DNA of 64,000 nucleotides from Serratia ureilytica (lineage in GTDB: Bacteria; Pseudomonadota; Gammaproteobacteria; Enterobacterales; Enterobacteriaceae), in assembly GCF_013375155.1 (NCBI RefSeq), contig NZ_JABXOF010000002.1, positions 601,169 to 665,168 on the forward strand, read 5' to 3'. The notes under the pieces were generated by a model. It saw only the letters and a program-made list of their open reading frames with translations. It searched no databases and had not been told where the DNA came from. Positions 23,050 through 33,560 of the stretch are shown in pieces. The position numbers and the translations under genes are program-made. Positions within the stretch are counted from its first letter, which is position 1; the number at the start of each line of letters is the position of its first letter.

Positions 23050-24528
23050 TTACTTCACGTCCATCTTCGGGAATTCCATCTCGCTGTACTTCACGACACG
23101 GGTGCCTTGCGACAGCTTGTAACCAAACCAAATCAGCAGGAACAGCGGAATACCGATGTAGGTCGCGGTCACGCCGTACCAGTCGATCTTGTCTTGCAGG
23201 AAGGCCTGGTAGTTCTGCCCCAGGGTGATGATCAGACACAGCACGAAGGCGAAGATCGGCCCCAGCGGGAAGAAACCGGAACGGTACGGCAAATCGTTCA
23301 GATCGCGCCCCTGCAGCATGTAGCCGCGACGGAAACGGTAGTGGCTGATGGCGATGCCCAACCAGGCGATGAAACCGGTCATGCCCGAAGTGTTCAGCAG
23401 CCACAGGTAAACCGACTGGTTACCGAACATCGACGTCAGGAAGCACAGGCCGGCTACCACGCAGGTCGCGTACAGCGCGTTGCGCGGCACGCCGCCTTTC
23501 GACAGCTTGGCGAAGATGCGCGGCGCCTTGCCTTCCGAAGCCAGGGTGTACAGCATGCGGGTCGACGCATACATGCCCGAGTTACCGGCCGACAGCACCG
23601 CCGTCAGGATCACCGCGTTCATCACCGCCGCCGCCGACAGCAGGCCGGCATGTTGGAACACCAGCGTGAACGGGCTGACGCTGATGTCTTTCACGTCGTT
23701 GCGCAGCAGGCTCGGATCGGTGTACGGAATGATCAGGCTGATGATCAGAATGGCGAAGATATAGAACAGCAGGATACGCCAAAACACCTGACGCACCGCG
23801 CGCGGGATGTTTTTACCCGGGTTTTCCGATTCGCCGGCTGCGATGCCGATAAGTTCGGTGCCCTGGAACGAGAAGCCGACGATCATGGCCACGCCGATCA
23901 TTGCCGAGAAGCCACCGGCAAACGGCGCGTCTCCTATTGTCCAGTTCTGCCAGCCGGCATGCTCGCCGCCCTTCAGAATGCCGACGATCATCATCACGCC
24001 GACGGCGATGAAGATAATCACGGTGCTGACCTTGATCAGCGCGAACCAGTATTCCGCCTCGCCGAACCCTTTCACCGAAATGTAGTTCAGCAGGAACATC
24101 AGGCCGAGGAACAGCGCGCTCCAGATCCAACCCGGGGTGTCCGGGAACCAGTAGCTCATCACCAACTGCGAGGCCACCAGGTCAACGGCGATGGTCACCG
24201 CCCAGTTGTACCAGTAGTTCCAGCCCAGCGCGAAGCCGAAGCCTTCTTCTACGTATTTGGCGCCGTAGGTGGAGAATGAACCGGAGACCGGCATAAAGGC
24301 CGCCAGTTCGCCCAGGCTGGTCATCAGGAAGTACACCATCAAACCGATCAGAGCGTAAGACAGCAGCGCCCCGCCGGGGCCTGCCTGAGAAACCGTGGCG
24401 CCCGAGGCGACGAAGAGGCCGGTGCCGATGGAGCCGCCGATGGCGATCATGGTCAAATGCCGGGCTTTCAATTCACGGCGCAATCCGGGTGCTTGCTGCC
24501 CCGATGTTTTTATATCCTGCTGAGCCAT
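23050..24528 (-). CDS. lysP: Lysine-specific permease
   Basis: LysP is a lysine:proton symporter of the amino acid transporter (AAT) family, and in E. coli also a sensor partner of CadC. The protein has 492 residues, with the family start GLRRELKARHLTMIAIGGSIGTGLF, 12 hydrophobic segments and a polar tail. The start is placed at MAQQDIKTS because AGGGAA lies just before it, although the frame extends 37 codons further upstream. Gene order lysP-yeiE-yeiH-nfo is the same as in E. coli. No lysine riboswitch fold was seen ahead of it. Confidence 0.94.
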   Translation of the reverse strand: MAQQDIKTSGQQAPGLRRELKARHLTMIAIGGSIGTGLFVASGATVSQAGPGGALLSYALIGLMVYFLMTSLGELAAFMPVSGSFSTYGAKYVEEGFGFALGWNYWYNWAVTIAVDLVASQLVMSYWFPDTPGWIWSALFLGLMFLLNYISVKGFGEAEYWFALIKVSTVIIFIAVGVMMIVGILKGGEHAGWQNWTIGDAPFAGGFSAMIGVAMIVGFSFQGTELIGIAAGESENPGKNIPRAVRQVFWRILLFYIFAILIISLIIPYTDPSLLRNDVKDISVSPFTLVFQHAGLLSAAAVMNAVILTAVLSAGNSGMYASTRMLYTLASEGKAPRIFAKLSKGGVPRNALYATCVVAGLCFLTSMFGNQSVYLWLLNTSGMTGFIAWLGIAISHYRFRRGYMLQGRDLNDLPYRSGFFPLGPIFAFVLCLIITLGQNYQAFLQDKIDWYGVTATYIGIPLFLLIWFGYKLSQGTRVVKYSEMEFPKMDVK

Positions 24529-24749
24529 TCGTTCCCTATCTATCTGCTCTTCGAAAAATGAGGGCGGATTGTAACAAATACCCGCCGGTGAACTAGCAAC
24601 ATTGCACCGATATAAGATAGCTTCATAATTCAGAGGCAATTATTAGCTGCGGCCCTTATAGCCTTACTTACTCTCATTAATGTGAGCGCGCGCAGGTTTT
24701 TATGCTTTTTCCGGCCTGCGCGGCAGCAGAGGGCTTGACGTGCCGCCGG

Positions 24750-25616
24750 TTACAGCACGCAATAGCTGAGAAAACGTTGCAACGCGTTGGAGACGTGCTT
24801 TTGCCGATGGCGGATCAGGTACAGGGTGCGGCGCAGCGGCGGCAACGGCACCGGCAGTTCCACCAGCGCGCCGCTGGCCAGCTGTTCCGCCACCACCCGC
24901 CGCGACAGGCAGCTGATGCCGATGCCGTGCCGCACCGCATGCTTGATCGCCTCCGAGTTGCCCAGCTCCATCACCAGCTGGAAGTGCGGCAGATGCGCCA
25001 ACAGCAGATGGTCCAACACCTCACGGGTGCCGGAACCGCGCTCGCGCAGGATCCACGGCGCATTGGCCAGCGCCTCCAGCGTCGGCGGTTGACGGGTCAG
25101 CGGGTTATCCGGCGCGGCGAACACCACCAGCTCGTCCTCCAGCCACGGCTGCGTCACCAGCTCCGGCATATGGCAAGGCCCTTCGATCAGCCCCAGATCG
25201 ACGCGAAAATCCGCCACCGCCACGATTACGTCCTGGCTATTGCCGACGTTCAGCTCCAGCGGCGTGGCGGGAAAATCCCGGCGGTAGCGGGCGATCATCT
25301 CCGGCAGCATGTAGTTGCCGATGGTGCTGCTGGCGGCGATGCGCAACGCCCCGCCGTCATGGCGAAACAGCTGCTCTATCTCCCCCGCCTGTTCCAACAG
25401 CGCCAGCGCCTTGGGATACAGCAACCGGCCGTGCTCGTTGATCACCAGCCGTTTGCCGACGCGATCGAACAGCTGCACGCCCAGCTGCCCCTCCAGATCC
25501 GCCAGCGCCGCGCTGACCGCCGACTGCGACAGCGCCAGCACCACCGAGGCCTGCGTGGTCGAACCGCTTTTCAGCACTTCGGTAAAGACTTCCAGTTGAC
25601 GCAACGTGATATGCAT
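24750..25616 (-). CDS. yeiE: LysR-family regulator YeiE
   Basis: The 288-residue protein has the LysR winged helix-turn-helix at residues 1-65 ([23 protein letters not shown]) and a type-2 periplasmic-binding-like effector domain after about 90. Content and its place between lysP and yeiH identify it as YeiE, which in other enterobacteria controls sulfite and iron-related genes. Here yeiH, a putative anion exporter, is separated from it by a small minus-strand gene. No second copy of the regulator is in the window. Confidence 0.9.
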   Translation of the reverse strand: MHITLRQLEVFTEVLKSGSTTQASVVLALSQSAVSAALADLEGQLGVQLFDRVGKRLVINEHGRLLYPKALALLEQAGEIEQLFRHDGGALRIAASSTIGNYMLPEMIARYRRDFPATPLELNVGNSQDVIVAVADFRVDLGLIEGPCHMPELVTQPWLEDELVVFAAPDNPLTRQPPTLEALANAPWILRERGSGTREVLDHLLLAHLPHFQLVMELGNSEAIKHAVRHGIGISCLSRRVVAEQLASGALVELPVPLPPLRRTLYLIRHRQKHVSNALQRFLSYCVL

Positions 25617-25714
25617 AGCTGTCCCGGTATTGAAAGAAGGTTCTGCCAGAGAACCCCAATATGGTGTGGTGGGCAGCCCGGCCAGGCTACCCTGTTTGCG
25701 GCCAGATCGGCGCG

Positions 25715-25912
25715 CTATTTGCCCAACGCGACCAGCTGCGCCGCCGCGGCCAGCACCGGCTCTCGCGGCGTGCCGGTTTCGTCCCGCAGTATCAATTGCA
25801 GCATCGCCGCGAGATGGTCGCGGTCGATCGCCTTGTTTTCTTCAATCAACCGCCGCACCGCGCGGCCCACTTCCTGATCTACCTGCTCTCTGCGTTGATC
25901 GTCGGTATCCAT
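25715..25912 (-). CDS. Small acidic protein, possibly FumD/DUF2767-like
   Basis: The gene encodes 65 residues from ATG 25912, or 66 from the adjacent GTG 25915; AGGAG lies six bases before the ATG. The pattern [24 protein letters not shown]...AAAAQLVAL is an all-helical fold and loosely resembles the FumD (YdhZ) family. That link is tentative and from memory. It lies between yeiE and yeiH, where E. coli has no gene. Confidence 0.6.
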   Translation of the reverse strand: MDTDDQRREQVDQEVGRAVRRLIEENKAIDRDHLAAMLQLILRDETGTPREPVLAAAAQLVALGK

Positions 25913-26105
25913 CACCTGCTCCTGTTAGTTGGAAAATTGACGGCGGCTCGCCGCTCCTCCACACCCTAGCCGCAATGCGGCGTTATGCCAATGGCTGACC
26001 CCATACCACTTATTCAGATAGGTTATAAATATATAATCAATTTCTCTTTTATTCAGCCCAAACGTACTCTTGACCGCAAGAAACAGACTGAAGGACTGAC
26101 TTTAT

Positions 26106-27179
26106 ATGGCGACTGATACCACTCACACTTACCCCGAGCGACGCTTCCCGCTGTTCGGCCTGCCGCGGCTGGTGCCGGGGCTGGCGCTGACCGGCGCGCT
26201 CACCGCGCTGGCCGTCTGGGCCGGCGACATTCCCTGGGTGGCGGAGCTGGGGCTGGGGGCGCTGACGCTGGCGATCCTGCTCGGCATTCTGGTGGGCAAC
26301 ACGCTGTACCCCCGCTGGCAAACCGTTTGTCACAGCGGCGTACAGCTGGCCAAACAGCGCCTGCTGCGTCTGGGCATTATCCTTTACGGCTTCCGGCTGA
26401 CCTTTCAGCAGATCGCCGACGTGGGCGCCAGCGGCATCATCATCGATGCGCTGACCCTGATCACCACTTTCCTGCTGGCCTGCTGGCTCGGCAAGAAAGT
26501 GTTCGGCATCGACAGCCAAACCGCGATACTGATCGGCGCCGGCAGCAGCATTTGCGGCGCGGCGGCGGTGATGGCCACCGAGCCGGTGCTGAAGGCCGAC
26601 TCCAGCAAAGTGGCGGTCGCGGTCTCGACCGTGGTGGTGTTCGGCACCCTGGCGATCTTCGCCTATCCGTGGCTGTATCAGTTGAATGAACACTTCCAGT
26701 GGCTGCCGTTCAGCCAGGAAACCTTCGGCATCTACGCCGGCTCCACCATCCACGAAGTGGCTCAGGTGGTCGCCGCCGGGCACGCCATCGGGCCTGACGC
26801 CGAAAATGCGGCGGTGATCGCCAAGATGATCCGCGTGATGATGCTGGCGCCGTTCCTGCTGCTGCTGTCGGGCTACATCAGCCGAGGCAGCGCAGGCAAG
26901 GCGGAAAAATCCGCCATCACCATTCCGTGGTTCGCCGTGCTGTTTATCGCCGTCGCCGGGCTGAACTCCTTCAACCTGCTGCCGGCCACGCTGGTGCGGC
27001 ACCTGATCACCGCCGACACCTGGATGCTGGCGATGGCGATGGCGGCGCTGGGGCTGACTACCCACATCAGCGCCGTGCGCCAGGCCGGGATGAAACCGAT
27101 TCTGCTGGCAACGCTGCTGTTCGTCTGGCTGCTGGTCGGCGGCGGCGCGATAAACCAACTGGTGCAACACCTGCTGTAA
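26106..27179 (+). CDS. yeiH: YeiH family putative anion (sulfate/sulfite-type) exporter
   Basis: The 357-residue membrane protein of the UPF0324/YeiH family has about ten hydrophobic helices. Family blocks seen are [29 protein letters not shown] and [14 protein letters not shown]. The family is annotated as putative sulfate exporters, and control by YeiE in relatives suggests a sulfite or sulfur-anion role. The substrate is not established here. It lies upstream of nfo and ends in a strong terminator. Confidence 0.9.
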   Translation: MATDTTHTYPERRFPLFGLPRLVPGLALTGALTALAVWAGDIPWVAELGLGALTLAILLGILVGNTLYPRWQTVCHSGVQLAKQRLLRLGIILYGFRLTFQQIADVGASGIIIDALTLITTFLLACWLGKKVFGIDSQTAILIGAGSSICGAAAVMATEPVLKADSSKVAVAVSTVVVFGTLAIFAYPWLYQLNEHFQWLPFSQETFGIYAGSTIHEVAQVVAAGHAIGPDAENAAVIAKMIRVMMLAPFLLLLSGYISRGSAGKAEKSAITIPWFAVLFIAVAGLNSFNLLPATLVRHLITADTWMLAMAMAALGLTTHISAVRQAGMKPILLATLLFVWLLVGGGAINQLVQHLL

Positions 27180-27186
27180 TCTCCCT

Positions 27187-27217
27187 CGGCGGCCCGCTTC
27201 GGCGGGCCGCCGCTTTT
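27187..27217 (+). terminator. Intrinsic terminator of yeiH
   Basis: An 11-bp perfect stem (27187-27197 with 27202-27212) with a TTCG tetraloop is followed by CTTTTC. Confidence 0.85.
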
Positions 27218-27277
27218 CGCCATTCAATCCGCCCGCCATCAATGCCATAATGTCACCGATAACACAGGAGAATGAAG

Positions 27278-28117
27278 ATGAAGTTTGTCGGTGCACATGT
27301 CAGCGCGTCAGGCGGCGTGGATCAGGCGGTTATCCGCGCGCACGAATTGGAGGCGACCGCGTTCGCCCTGTTCACCAAAAATCAGCGTCAATGGAAGGCC
27401 GCCCCGCTGGCCGCCGACGTGATCGATAAGTTCAAGAGCGCCTGCGCCCAGTACGGTTACGGGCCGGGGCAAATCCTGCCGCACGACAGCTACCTGATCA
27501 ATCTGGGGCACCCGGTAGCCGACGCGTTGGAAAAATCGCGCGAGGCGTTTATCGACGAGCTGCAGCGCTGCGAACAGCTGGGGCTGACGCTGCTGAACTT
27601 CCACCCCGGCAGCCACCTGCTGCAAATCGACGAAGATAAGTGCCTGGCGCGCATCGCCGAATCGATCAACATCGCGCTGGATAAAACCGCCGGCGTGACG
27701 GCCGTGATCGAGAACACCGCCGGCCAGGGCAGCAACCTGGGTTTCAAATTCGAGCACCTGGCGGCGATCATCGACGGCGTCGAAGACAAAAGCCGCGTCG
27801 GCGTTTGCATCGACACCTGCCACGCCTTCGCCGCCGGGTACGATCTGCGCACCGAAGAAGAGTGCGAGCGCACCTTCAAGCAGTTGGGCGACATCGTCGG
27901 TTTCAACTACCTGCGCGGCATGCACCTGAACGACGCCAAGAGCGAGTTCAACAGCCGCGTCGACCGCCATCACAGCCTGGGGGAAGGCAACATCGGCAAA
28001 ACGGTGTTCAGCTACATCATGCGCGATCCGCGTTTCGACAACATCCCGCTGATTCTGGAAACGGTAAACCCGGATATCTGGGCCGAAGAGATCGCCTGGC
28101 TGAAGGCGCAGCAGTAA
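27278..28117 (+). CDS. nfo: Endonuclease IV (AP endonuclease)
   Basis: Nfo cleaves DNA at abasic sites and some oxidised bases, using three zinc ions in a TIM barrel. The protein has 279 residues beginning [13 protein letters not shown], the same start as E. coli Nfo. ATG 27278 is preferred over ATG 27272 since AGGAG then has seven-base spacing. Metal-binding blocks are seen: [31 protein letters not shown] and the [11 protein letters not shown] region. In E. coli it is induced by SoxS; no clear soxbox was identified here. Confidence 0.96.
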   Translation: MKFVGAHVSASGGVDQAVIRAHELEATAFALFTKNQRQWKAAPLAADVIDKFKSACAQYGYGPGQILPHDSYLINLGHPVADALEKSREAFIDELQRCEQLGLTLLNFHPGSHLLQIDEDKCLARIAESINIALDKTAGVTAVIENTAGQGSNLGFKFEHLAAIIDGVEDKSRVGVCIDTCHAFAAGYDLRTEEECERTFKQLGDIVGFNYLRGMHLNDAKSEFNSRVDRHHSLGEGNIGKTVFSYIMRDPRFDNIPLILETVNPDIWAEEIAWLKAQQ

Positions 28118-28128
28118 CCCTCCCCTGG

Positions 28129-28153
28129 CCGCTCGCTTAAGCGCGAGCGGTTT
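28129..28153. terminator. Hairpin between convergent nfo and PfpI-like genes
   Basis: CCGCTCGC (28129-28136) pairs with GCGAGCGG (28143-28150) around TTAAGC, followed by only TTT on the plus strand. The stem includes the stop codon of the PfpI-like gene. Confidence 0.45.
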
Positions 28154-28730
28154 CCCCCACCGCGTGCTCCGCCGCCAGCATGGCGCCGAACTGACGCAGC
28201 GTTTCTTCATCCAGGCCCGCAGCCCTGAACACCGCGGTGGTAAAACTGACCGGCGCCGATCCCGGTGACGTAATGACGCGGTCATCCACAACGGCGACGG
28301 CGCTCGCAACGTAATGGCGCTGCCCGCTGTAGCCCGCAACGTTGCGCGTCAAGAACTCGGCATCGTTGGAGGTATGCGCCCTGCCGTTCAACAGGCCGGC
28401 CCGCGCCAACGCCAACGTCCCGCCGCAAATGCCCGCCAGGGTCGCGCCGCGTTGATGCTGCTCGTTGAGCAACGCGCGGATATCCGGCGCCCGTTCGGTT
28501 TCCCACAGGGTGCCGCCGACCACCACCAGCACCTCGGGGCGCCAGTCCGCCAATTCGGCCACGCCGTGAGCAACGTCCACCGTCAACCCGCCCTGTGAAC
28601 GAAGCGTTCCGGCCTGCGGCGCAAAAAACGCCACATCCAGCCCATAAAACGGGCCGCCAACGCCGGCAATCAGCGCGTATTCCCAATCGGCGAAACCGGA
28701 TGTCAGTACGATCGCCACTTTTTTAGCCAC
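28137..28730 (-). CDS. DJ-1/PfpI family protein
   Basis: This 197-residue single-domain flavodoxin-like protein has the nucleophile elbow GICGGTLALA, whose cysteine is the conserved reactive residue of the family. Members act as glyoxalases, deglycases, isonitrile hydratases or chaperones, and the sequence does not settle which. The GTG start at 28730 is favoured by AAGGAG at eight bases; an upstream ATG at 28751 has poor spacing. It stands alone between nfo and fruA. Confidence 0.85.
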   Translation of the reverse strand: MAKKVAIVLTSGFADWEYALIAGVGGPFYGLDVAFFAPQAGTLRSQGGLTVDVAHGVAELADWRPEVLVVVGGTLWETERAPDIRALLNEQHQRGATLAGICGGTLALARAGLLNGRAHTSNDAEFLTRNVAGYSGQRHYVASAVAVVDDRVITSPGSAPVSFTTAVFRAAGLDEETLRQFGAMLAAEHAVGETARA

Positions 28731-28841
28731 TGATGAATCTCCTTGAATCATTCCTTGTTCGCAGGAACAAGGTCGCGCTATCAGCTTAGAAAGCCTTGTG
28801 GTTTCTGACCAGGGGTAAATCGTGCTAACTGCCTAAGACAC

Positions 28842-28875
28842 AAATAAAAACGCGCAGCTCTGGGCTGCGCGTTTT
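28842..28875 (-). terminator. Intrinsic terminator of the fru operon
   Basis: AAAACGCGCAGC (28847-28858) pairs perfectly with GCTGCGCGTTTT (28864-28875), and TTTTTATTTG follows on the minus strand. Confidence 0.85.
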
Positions 28876-28891
28876 GCGGTATCGGCGAGGC

Positions 28892-30574
28892 TTACGCCGC
28901 GGCGGCGACTGGCGTTTCAGCACGTTTCAGCAGGGCATAAGCCACCCCGGCCAACAGCGTGCCGGCGGCGATCGCCACCAGGTACAGCAACACCGGCGAA
29001 ATCGCGCCCGGGATCAGCAGCACGAACAAGCCGCCGTGCGGCGCCATCAGCTTGGCGCCGAAGGCCATCGACAGCGCGCCGGTCAGCGCCCCGCCGGCGA
29101 TGCAGCACGGCAACACGCGCATCGGATCGCGGGCGGCGAACGGAATCGCCCCTTCGGTGATGAAGCACAGCCCCAGCACCAACGCCGCCTTGCCGCCTTC
29201 CTGTTCGGATTTCGGGAACTTGCGGCGCGCCAGCAGCGTCGCCAGGCCCATCGCCAGCGGTGGCACCATGCCCGCCGCCATGATGGCCGCCATCGGCGCA
29301 TACACCGAGGAGCTGAGCAGCGCCACGCCGAACGCGTAGGCCGCTTTGTTCACCGGGCCGCCCATGTCGGTGCACATCATGCCGCCCAGGATCGCCCCCA
29401 GCAGCACAGCGTTGGCGGTGCCCAGAGACTGCAGCCAATGGGTCAGGCCTTCCATGATTTTCGCCACCGGCGTGCCAACCACGTAAATCATGATGAGGCC
29501 GGTGATCAGGCTGGCCACCAGCGGAATGATCAAGATGGGCTTCAGCGCTTCCATACTTTGCGGCAGGCGCAGCTTGCTGCTGATCGCCCTGGCGACATAA
29601 CCCGCCAGGAAACCGGCGATGATGCCGCCAAGGAACCCGGCGCCGGTGCTCACCGCCAGCATACCGCCGATCAGGCCCGGCGTCAGGCCCGGACGATCCG
29701 CGATGGAGAAGGCGATGAAACCGGCCAACACCGGCACCATCAGCGCGAAGGCGGAGCCGCCGCCGATCTGCATCAGCGCCGCCGCCAGGGTGCCCTTGAC
29801 CTCAAAGGCCTTGATGCCGAACACGAACGACAGCGCGATGCACAAACCGCCCGCCACCACCATCGGCAGCATGTAGGACACGCCGGTCAGCAGGTGACGA
29901 TACGGGCCGTTGCCCTCTTTCTTCTTCGCCGTCGGCGCCGCGCCGCTGCGCTGCTGCGGCTGGAACACTTCGGCTTCGGCCAGCGCCTTGTCCAGTTCCT
30001 GCGCGGTTTTCTTCAGCGCCAGACCGGTGGAAGTACGATACATCGGCTTACCGGCAAACTTGTCCAGATCCACTTCGATGTCCGCCGCGACGATCACCAG
30101 ATCCGCCGCCGCCACTTCTTCCGGGGTGATGGCGTTGCCGGCGCCGACGGAGCCGCGCGTTTCCACCTTCACCCACCAGCCGCGTTTCTTGGCTTCACTT
30201 TCAATGGCTTCGGCCGCCATAAAGGTGTGCGCCACGCCGGTCGGGCAAGCGGTGATCGCCACGATGCGTTTTTGTCCATCGGCTTTCACCGCAGCCGCCT
30301 GCGGCGCCTGATAGGTTTCAGCTTCGGCCTGGGCGCGCGCCAGAAACGCGTCCGGTTCACGCACCGCCTGTTCTACCTCGCCCACATAGATCAATTTGCC
30401 GTTCAGCGCGGCGTCAGCAGGAGCAGCCTGCCCCGCCACCGCCACCAGTTCGGCGTCCTGCAGCGACTCGACCAGCGTCAGGCCGGCTTTGGCCGCGGCG
30501 GCCTCCAGCATGCGTTTCGCCAGGTGGCCACGGGCCTGTCCCTGCGAACTGTCTACCATCAGCAGCGTTTTCAT
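28892..30574 (-). CDS. fruA: Fructose PTS permease EIIB'BC
   Basis: FruA takes up fructose and delivers it as fructose 1-phosphate. The 560-residue protein has a degenerate EIIB' domain (1-95), an active EIIB domain with phospho-cysteine C110 in ITACPTGVAHTFMAAEA, and an EIIC membrane domain from about 225 with the APHGGLF motif near the end. It is the last gene of fruBKA, 11 bases after fruK, and a terminator follows. The two Cra sites upstream of fruB are expected to control the operon. Confidence 0.97.
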   Translation of the reverse strand: MKTLLMVDSSQGQARGHLAKRMLEAAAAKAGLTLVESLQDAELVAVAGQAAPADAALNGKLIYVGEVEQAVREPDAFLARAQAEAETYQAPQAAAVKADGQKRIVAITACPTGVAHTFMAAEAIESEAKKRGWWVKVETRGSVGAGNAITPEEVAAADLVIVAADIEVDLDKFAGKPMYRTSTGLALKKTAQELDKALAEAEVFQPQQRSGAAPTAKKKEGNGPYRHLLTGVSYMLPMVVAGGLCIALSFVFGIKAFEVKGTLAAALMQIGGGSAFALMVPVLAGFIAFSIADRPGLTPGLIGGMLAVSTGAGFLGGIIAGFLAGYVARAISSKLRLPQSMEALKPILIIPLVASLITGLIMIYVVGTPVAKIMEGLTHWLQSLGTANAVLLGAILGGMMCTDMGGPVNKAAYAFGVALLSSSVYAPMAAIMAAGMVPPLAMGLATLLARRKFPKSEQEGGKAALVLGLCFITEGAIPFAARDPMRVLPCCIAGGALTGALSMAFGAKLMAPHGGLFVLLIPGAISPVLLYLVAIAAGTLLAGVAYALLKRAETPVAAAA

Positions 30575-30585
30575 TCTGCCTCCTG

Positions 30586-31527
30586 CTATTGATTGAAAGG
30601 TTTCAGATCGACGCGCGCCATCATCGCGGCCAACTGGGGACGATCGGTCACGCCGACGTTGCTCTGGCTGACCGCCAGCGCCGCTACCGCCGTGGCCAGA
30701 CGCAGGGTGTGTTCGCTGGATTCGCGCATCAGCAGGCCGTAAATCAGGCCCCCGACCATCGAATCGCCGGCGCCCACGGTGCTGACCACCTCACAGGACG
30801 GCGGTTTGGCGATCCAGGCGCCGGACGCGTTAACCCACAGCGCGCCTTCCGCGCCAAGGGAGATGACCACGTGGGCGATGCCCTGTTCGCGCAGCGCATG
30901 CGCGGCGTCGACCACGTCCGCCAACGTCGGCAGCGGGCGGCCGGCCCAGATTTCCAGCTCGCGGCGGTTCGGCTTCACCAGCCACGGCGAGGCCTTCAGC
31001 CCGGCGACCAGCGCTTCGCGGCTGCTGTCGAAAATGATGCACGGGCACTTGGCGCGCAGCTGGGTCATCCAGTCGGTAAAGGCATCGGGATCGACGCCGG
31101 CCGGCAGGCTGCCGCTCACCGCCACCATGTCGAACTGGCCCAGCCAGCTCAGCGAGTCGCTGACGAAGCGATCCCAGTCCTGCGGCGTCACTTCGAAACC
31201 GGAGAAGTTGAAATCGGTCACTTCGCCGTCTTTTTCCGTCAGCTTGACGTTGATGCGGGTGCGGCCCGGTACCACCTGGAAGCGGTTGGCGATCCCCAGA
31301 TCGCTGAACAGCAGCTGGAAACCGTCCTGATTGTCTTTGCCCAGGAAGCCGCCGACGGTGACGTCGATGCCTAAATCTTTCAACACCTTGGCGACGTTGA
31401 TACCCTTACCGGCGGCGTGCAGGCCGGCGGTTTTTACCCGGTTGACTTCCCCGCGTTCAATCTGCGGGCAGAAACCCACCAGATCGTACGCCGGGTTCAG
31501 GGTGATTGTTGCTACTCTTCTGCTCAT
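30586..31527 (-). CDS. fruK: 1-phosphofructokinase
   Basis: FruK phosphorylates fructose 1-phosphate to fructose 1,6-bisphosphate with ATP. The protein has 313 residues of the PfkB/ribokinase fold. The N-terminal [19 protein letters not shown] block binds the sugar, and the C-terminal [17 protein letters not shown] holds the anion hole and catalytic aspartate. Its start overlaps the fruB stop by four bases. Fructose 1-phosphate is also the inducer that releases Cra. Confidence 0.96.
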   Translation of the reverse strand: MSRRVATITLNPAYDLVGFCPQIERGEVNRVKTAGLHAAGKGINVAKVLKDLGIDVTVGGFLGKDNQDGFQLLFSDLGIANRFQVVPGRTRINVKLTEKDGEVTDFNFSGFEVTPQDWDRFVSDSLSWLGQFDMVAVSGSLPAGVDPDAFTDWMTQLRAKCPCIIFDSSREALVAGLKASPWLVKPNRRELEIWAGRPLPTLADVVDAAHALREQGIAHVVISLGAEGALWVNASGAWIAKPPSCEVVSTVGAGDSMVGGLIYGLLMRESSEHTLRLATAVAALAVSQSNVGVTDRPQLAAMMARVDLKPFNQ

Positions 31528-32657
31528 GCTGCGCCCTCGCCCAGTCCTTCATTAATCGCTTCGCCAATCGCCTTCAGCGCGGCTTCAGCATCTTCTCCAT
31601 TGGCGGTAAAGCGCAGGTGATGCCCTTTCTTCACGCCCAACGCCACCACCTTCATCAGGCTGCGCCCGTTGGCCGGCTTGCCGCTGCCGTCCAGGTTGGT
31701 GACGGTGATGTCACTGTTGAAACTTTTGATCACGTTGACCAGCGCCGTGCCCGGCCGCGCGTGCAGACCGTGCTCGTTGCGGATCACGAACTCGGCGCTC
31801 AGCACGCTGCTCTCTTCCGCCACGTCGCTGGTCAGCAGCGCCAGCACGCCGGCGGCATCCGCCTTCAGCAAGCGTTCAGCTTTGTTGGCCAGCAGCAGAT
31901 CGCTGAGGTAGTTGAGCACCGCCAGCGGCTGCGCGTCGGCGACCGACACCGTCAGCAGCAGCGCCACCGGCTCGCCGTCTTCCACGAAAGCCTGCGCCGG
32001 GCGGCTGACGGTGGCCGCGCTGGTCAGGTTGCCTTCAACGCTGTCGCTCAGCCAAATGCCCTGCCCCAGATTCAGCGGCTTGCGGGTGATGGCATCGCTG
32101 ACGAACTGCGCGTTGACCGCCCCGATTTTTTGCAGACGGCCGGCGTTCAGCGCCTGTAGCGTCATCAGGCTGTCGGCGGCGACGTCGAGCGCAATCAGCG
32201 AAACGTCGAACTGGAATTCGGCGCTCTGCCGTTCGCCCATCAACAGGCTGCGCAGCTCTTCCGCGGAGGTGGTTTTCGCCAGCCGCTCCGCCACGCTGTC
32301 ATCGCTCAGCACGTGGGTGAGCTGACGCAGCAGCGCCAAATGCTCGTCGGAACGGGCGGCGATGCCGATCGCCACATAGGCGGTCTGGCCCTCCCCCCAC
32401 GCGATGCCCTGCGGGAACTGGAACACCTGCACGCCGGTTTTCAACACCAGATCGCGGGTATCGGTGGTGCCGTGCGGAATGGCGATGCCGTTGCCCAGGT
32501 AGGTGGACGTCTGCAGTTCGCGCTGCAGCATGCCGTCCACATAACCGGCGCTGACGCAGCCGGCGTCGGTCAGCGCGGCGGCCACCTGACGGATGGCCTC
32601 CTGCTTATCGGCGGCAGCGGCGCCCAGATGAATGTCTTGCGGTGACAACTGGAACAT
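31524..32657 (-). CDS. fruB: Fructose PTS diphosphoryl transfer protein (EIIA-HPr)
   Basis: FruB carries phosphate from Enzyme I to FruA. The 377-residue protein has an EIIA-fru domain with phospho-histidine H62 in IAIPHGTTD, a linker M domain (about 150-280) and a C-terminal FPr (HPr-like) domain with H299 in HGLHARPG. It is the first gene of fruBKA. The start codon lies 22-100 bases from two Cra operators. Confidence 0.96.
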   Translation of the reverse strand: MFQLSPQDIHLGAAAADKQEAIRQVAAALTDAGCVSAGYVDGMLQRELQTSTYLGNGIAIPHGTTDTRDLVLKTGVQVFQFPQGIAWGEGQTAYVAIGIAARSDEHLALLRQLTHVLSDDSVAERLAKTTSAEELRSLLMGERQSAEFQFDVSLIALDVAADSLMTLQALNAGRLQKIGAVNAQFVSDAITRKPLNLGQGIWLSDSVEGNLTSAATVSRPAQAFVEDGEPVALLLTVSVADAQPLAVLNYLSDLLLANKAERLLKADAAGVLALLTSDVAEESSVLSAEFVIRNEHGLHARPGTALVNVIKSFNSDITVTNLDGSGKPANGRSLMKVVALGVKKGHHLRFTANGEDAEAALKAIGEAINEGLGEGAA

Positions 32658-32678
32658 GATTCTCCTCTCCTGCTGAAT

Positions 32679-32690
32679 TGAATCGTTTCA
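32679..32690. promoter_or_regulatory. Cra (FruR) operator 1 of fruBKA
   Basis: TGAATCGTTTCA matches the palindromic Cra consensus TGAAWCGWTTCA closely. It lies 22 bases upstream of the fruB start codon. Confidence 0.85.
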
Positions 32691-32744
32691 GCTTCATTGA
32701 GAAAAAGGAGCGTTACCCGCTGCCCACAAGCGGTCGGATAACGC

Positions 32745-32756
32745 TGAAACGTTTCA
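32745..32756. promoter_or_regulatory. Cra (FruR) operator 2 of fruBKA
   Basis: TGAAACGTTTCA is a perfect palindrome. Its centre is 66 bases from that of operator 1, about six helical turns. Confidence 0.88.
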
Positions 32757-32904
32757 AGGAGTGTGTAAGCAGCGCAAGATGAAAGCAAGTTTTCTCCCTT
32801 TCGCCATTGCAGATTTTTGAGCTTACGCACACTTTCATCGGCGCATTGGTCAGCGCCGGGGCAAAATGACATACTGTGCTGAAACTTTGCTGACGGAGAA
32901 AAGC

Positions 32905-33327
32905 ATGAATGTAGTGACGGGCGTCGGGGTGATCATCGTGAACCCGCAAGGCGAGATTTTGCTGGGCAAACGCTGCGGCTCCCACGCGCCCTTTTGGTCG
33001 ATCCCCGGCGGGCATCTGGATGCCGGTGAAACCTTCGAGCAGTGCGCCCAGCGCGAAATTGCCGAAGAAACCGGGTTGATCATCGATCCGCCGCGCTTCG
33101 TTGGCGTCAGCAACAATCTGCAAACCTGGCGCGCCGAAGGCAAACACACGGTGTCCATCTGTCTGCAGGTGGCGCATCCCGGCGGCGAAGCCGAGCTGAA
33201 AGAACCCGAAAAATGCGCCGAGTGGCGCTGGTGCGCGCCGGACGCCCTGCCGGAACCGCATTTCGAAGCCAGCCTCACCGCCATCCGCCTGTGGTTGAGC
33301 GGCCAGGCCTATCTGCCCACGGCCTGA
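32905..33327 (+). CDS. Nudix hydrolase (NUDT15-like nucleotide diphosphatase)
   Basis: The 140-residue protein has a complete Nudix box, GGHLDAGETFEQCAQREIAEETGL (G-x5-E-x7-REIAEE). The surrounding GVGVIIVN, LGKRCGSH and EPEKCAEWRW blocks resemble NUDT15-type enzymes that hydrolyse modified nucleoside triphosphates. The start at 32905 is set by GGAG seven bases upstream. It is divergent from fruB and shares its control region. The precise substrate is unknown. Confidence 0.88.
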   Translation: MNVVTGVGVIIVNPQGEILLGKRCGSHAPFWSIPGGHLDAGETFEQCAQREIAEETGLIIDPPRFVGVSNNLQTWRAEGKHTVSICLQVAHPGGEAELKEPEKCAEWRWCAPDALPEPHFEASLTAIRLWLSGQAYLPTA

Positions 33328-33333
33328 CCCATC

Positions 33334-33357
33334 GCGAGCGCGTGCTGCGCTCGCTTT
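33334..33357 (+). terminator. Hairpin after the Nudix gene
   Basis: GCGAGCGC (33334-33341) pairs with GCGCTCGC (33347-33354), followed by TTT. The stem is strong but the T run is short. Confidence 0.5.
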
Positions 33358-33560
33358 CCCTGCTGCACCGCCCCACCGCTATATAATTTAGAATATAACG
33401 CTATTTTTTGCGATATACGCCATTTTTTTGACTATGGATAACCCTATGGGGTTAACCCTCTTCTATTATTACCCCTGCAATCGACGTGGCATTCTGACCT
33501 TCGGTCGGTGGCCTTTTGGCAAGATTTTATTTTAAATTCATAATTATAAGCGGGTTTACC

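Noticed and set aside
24529..24749. Possible lysine riboswitch upstream of lysP
   Set aside because: The region is only about 220 bases and shows no lysine-riboswitch junction. Enterobacterial lysP is known to be controlled by ArgP instead.
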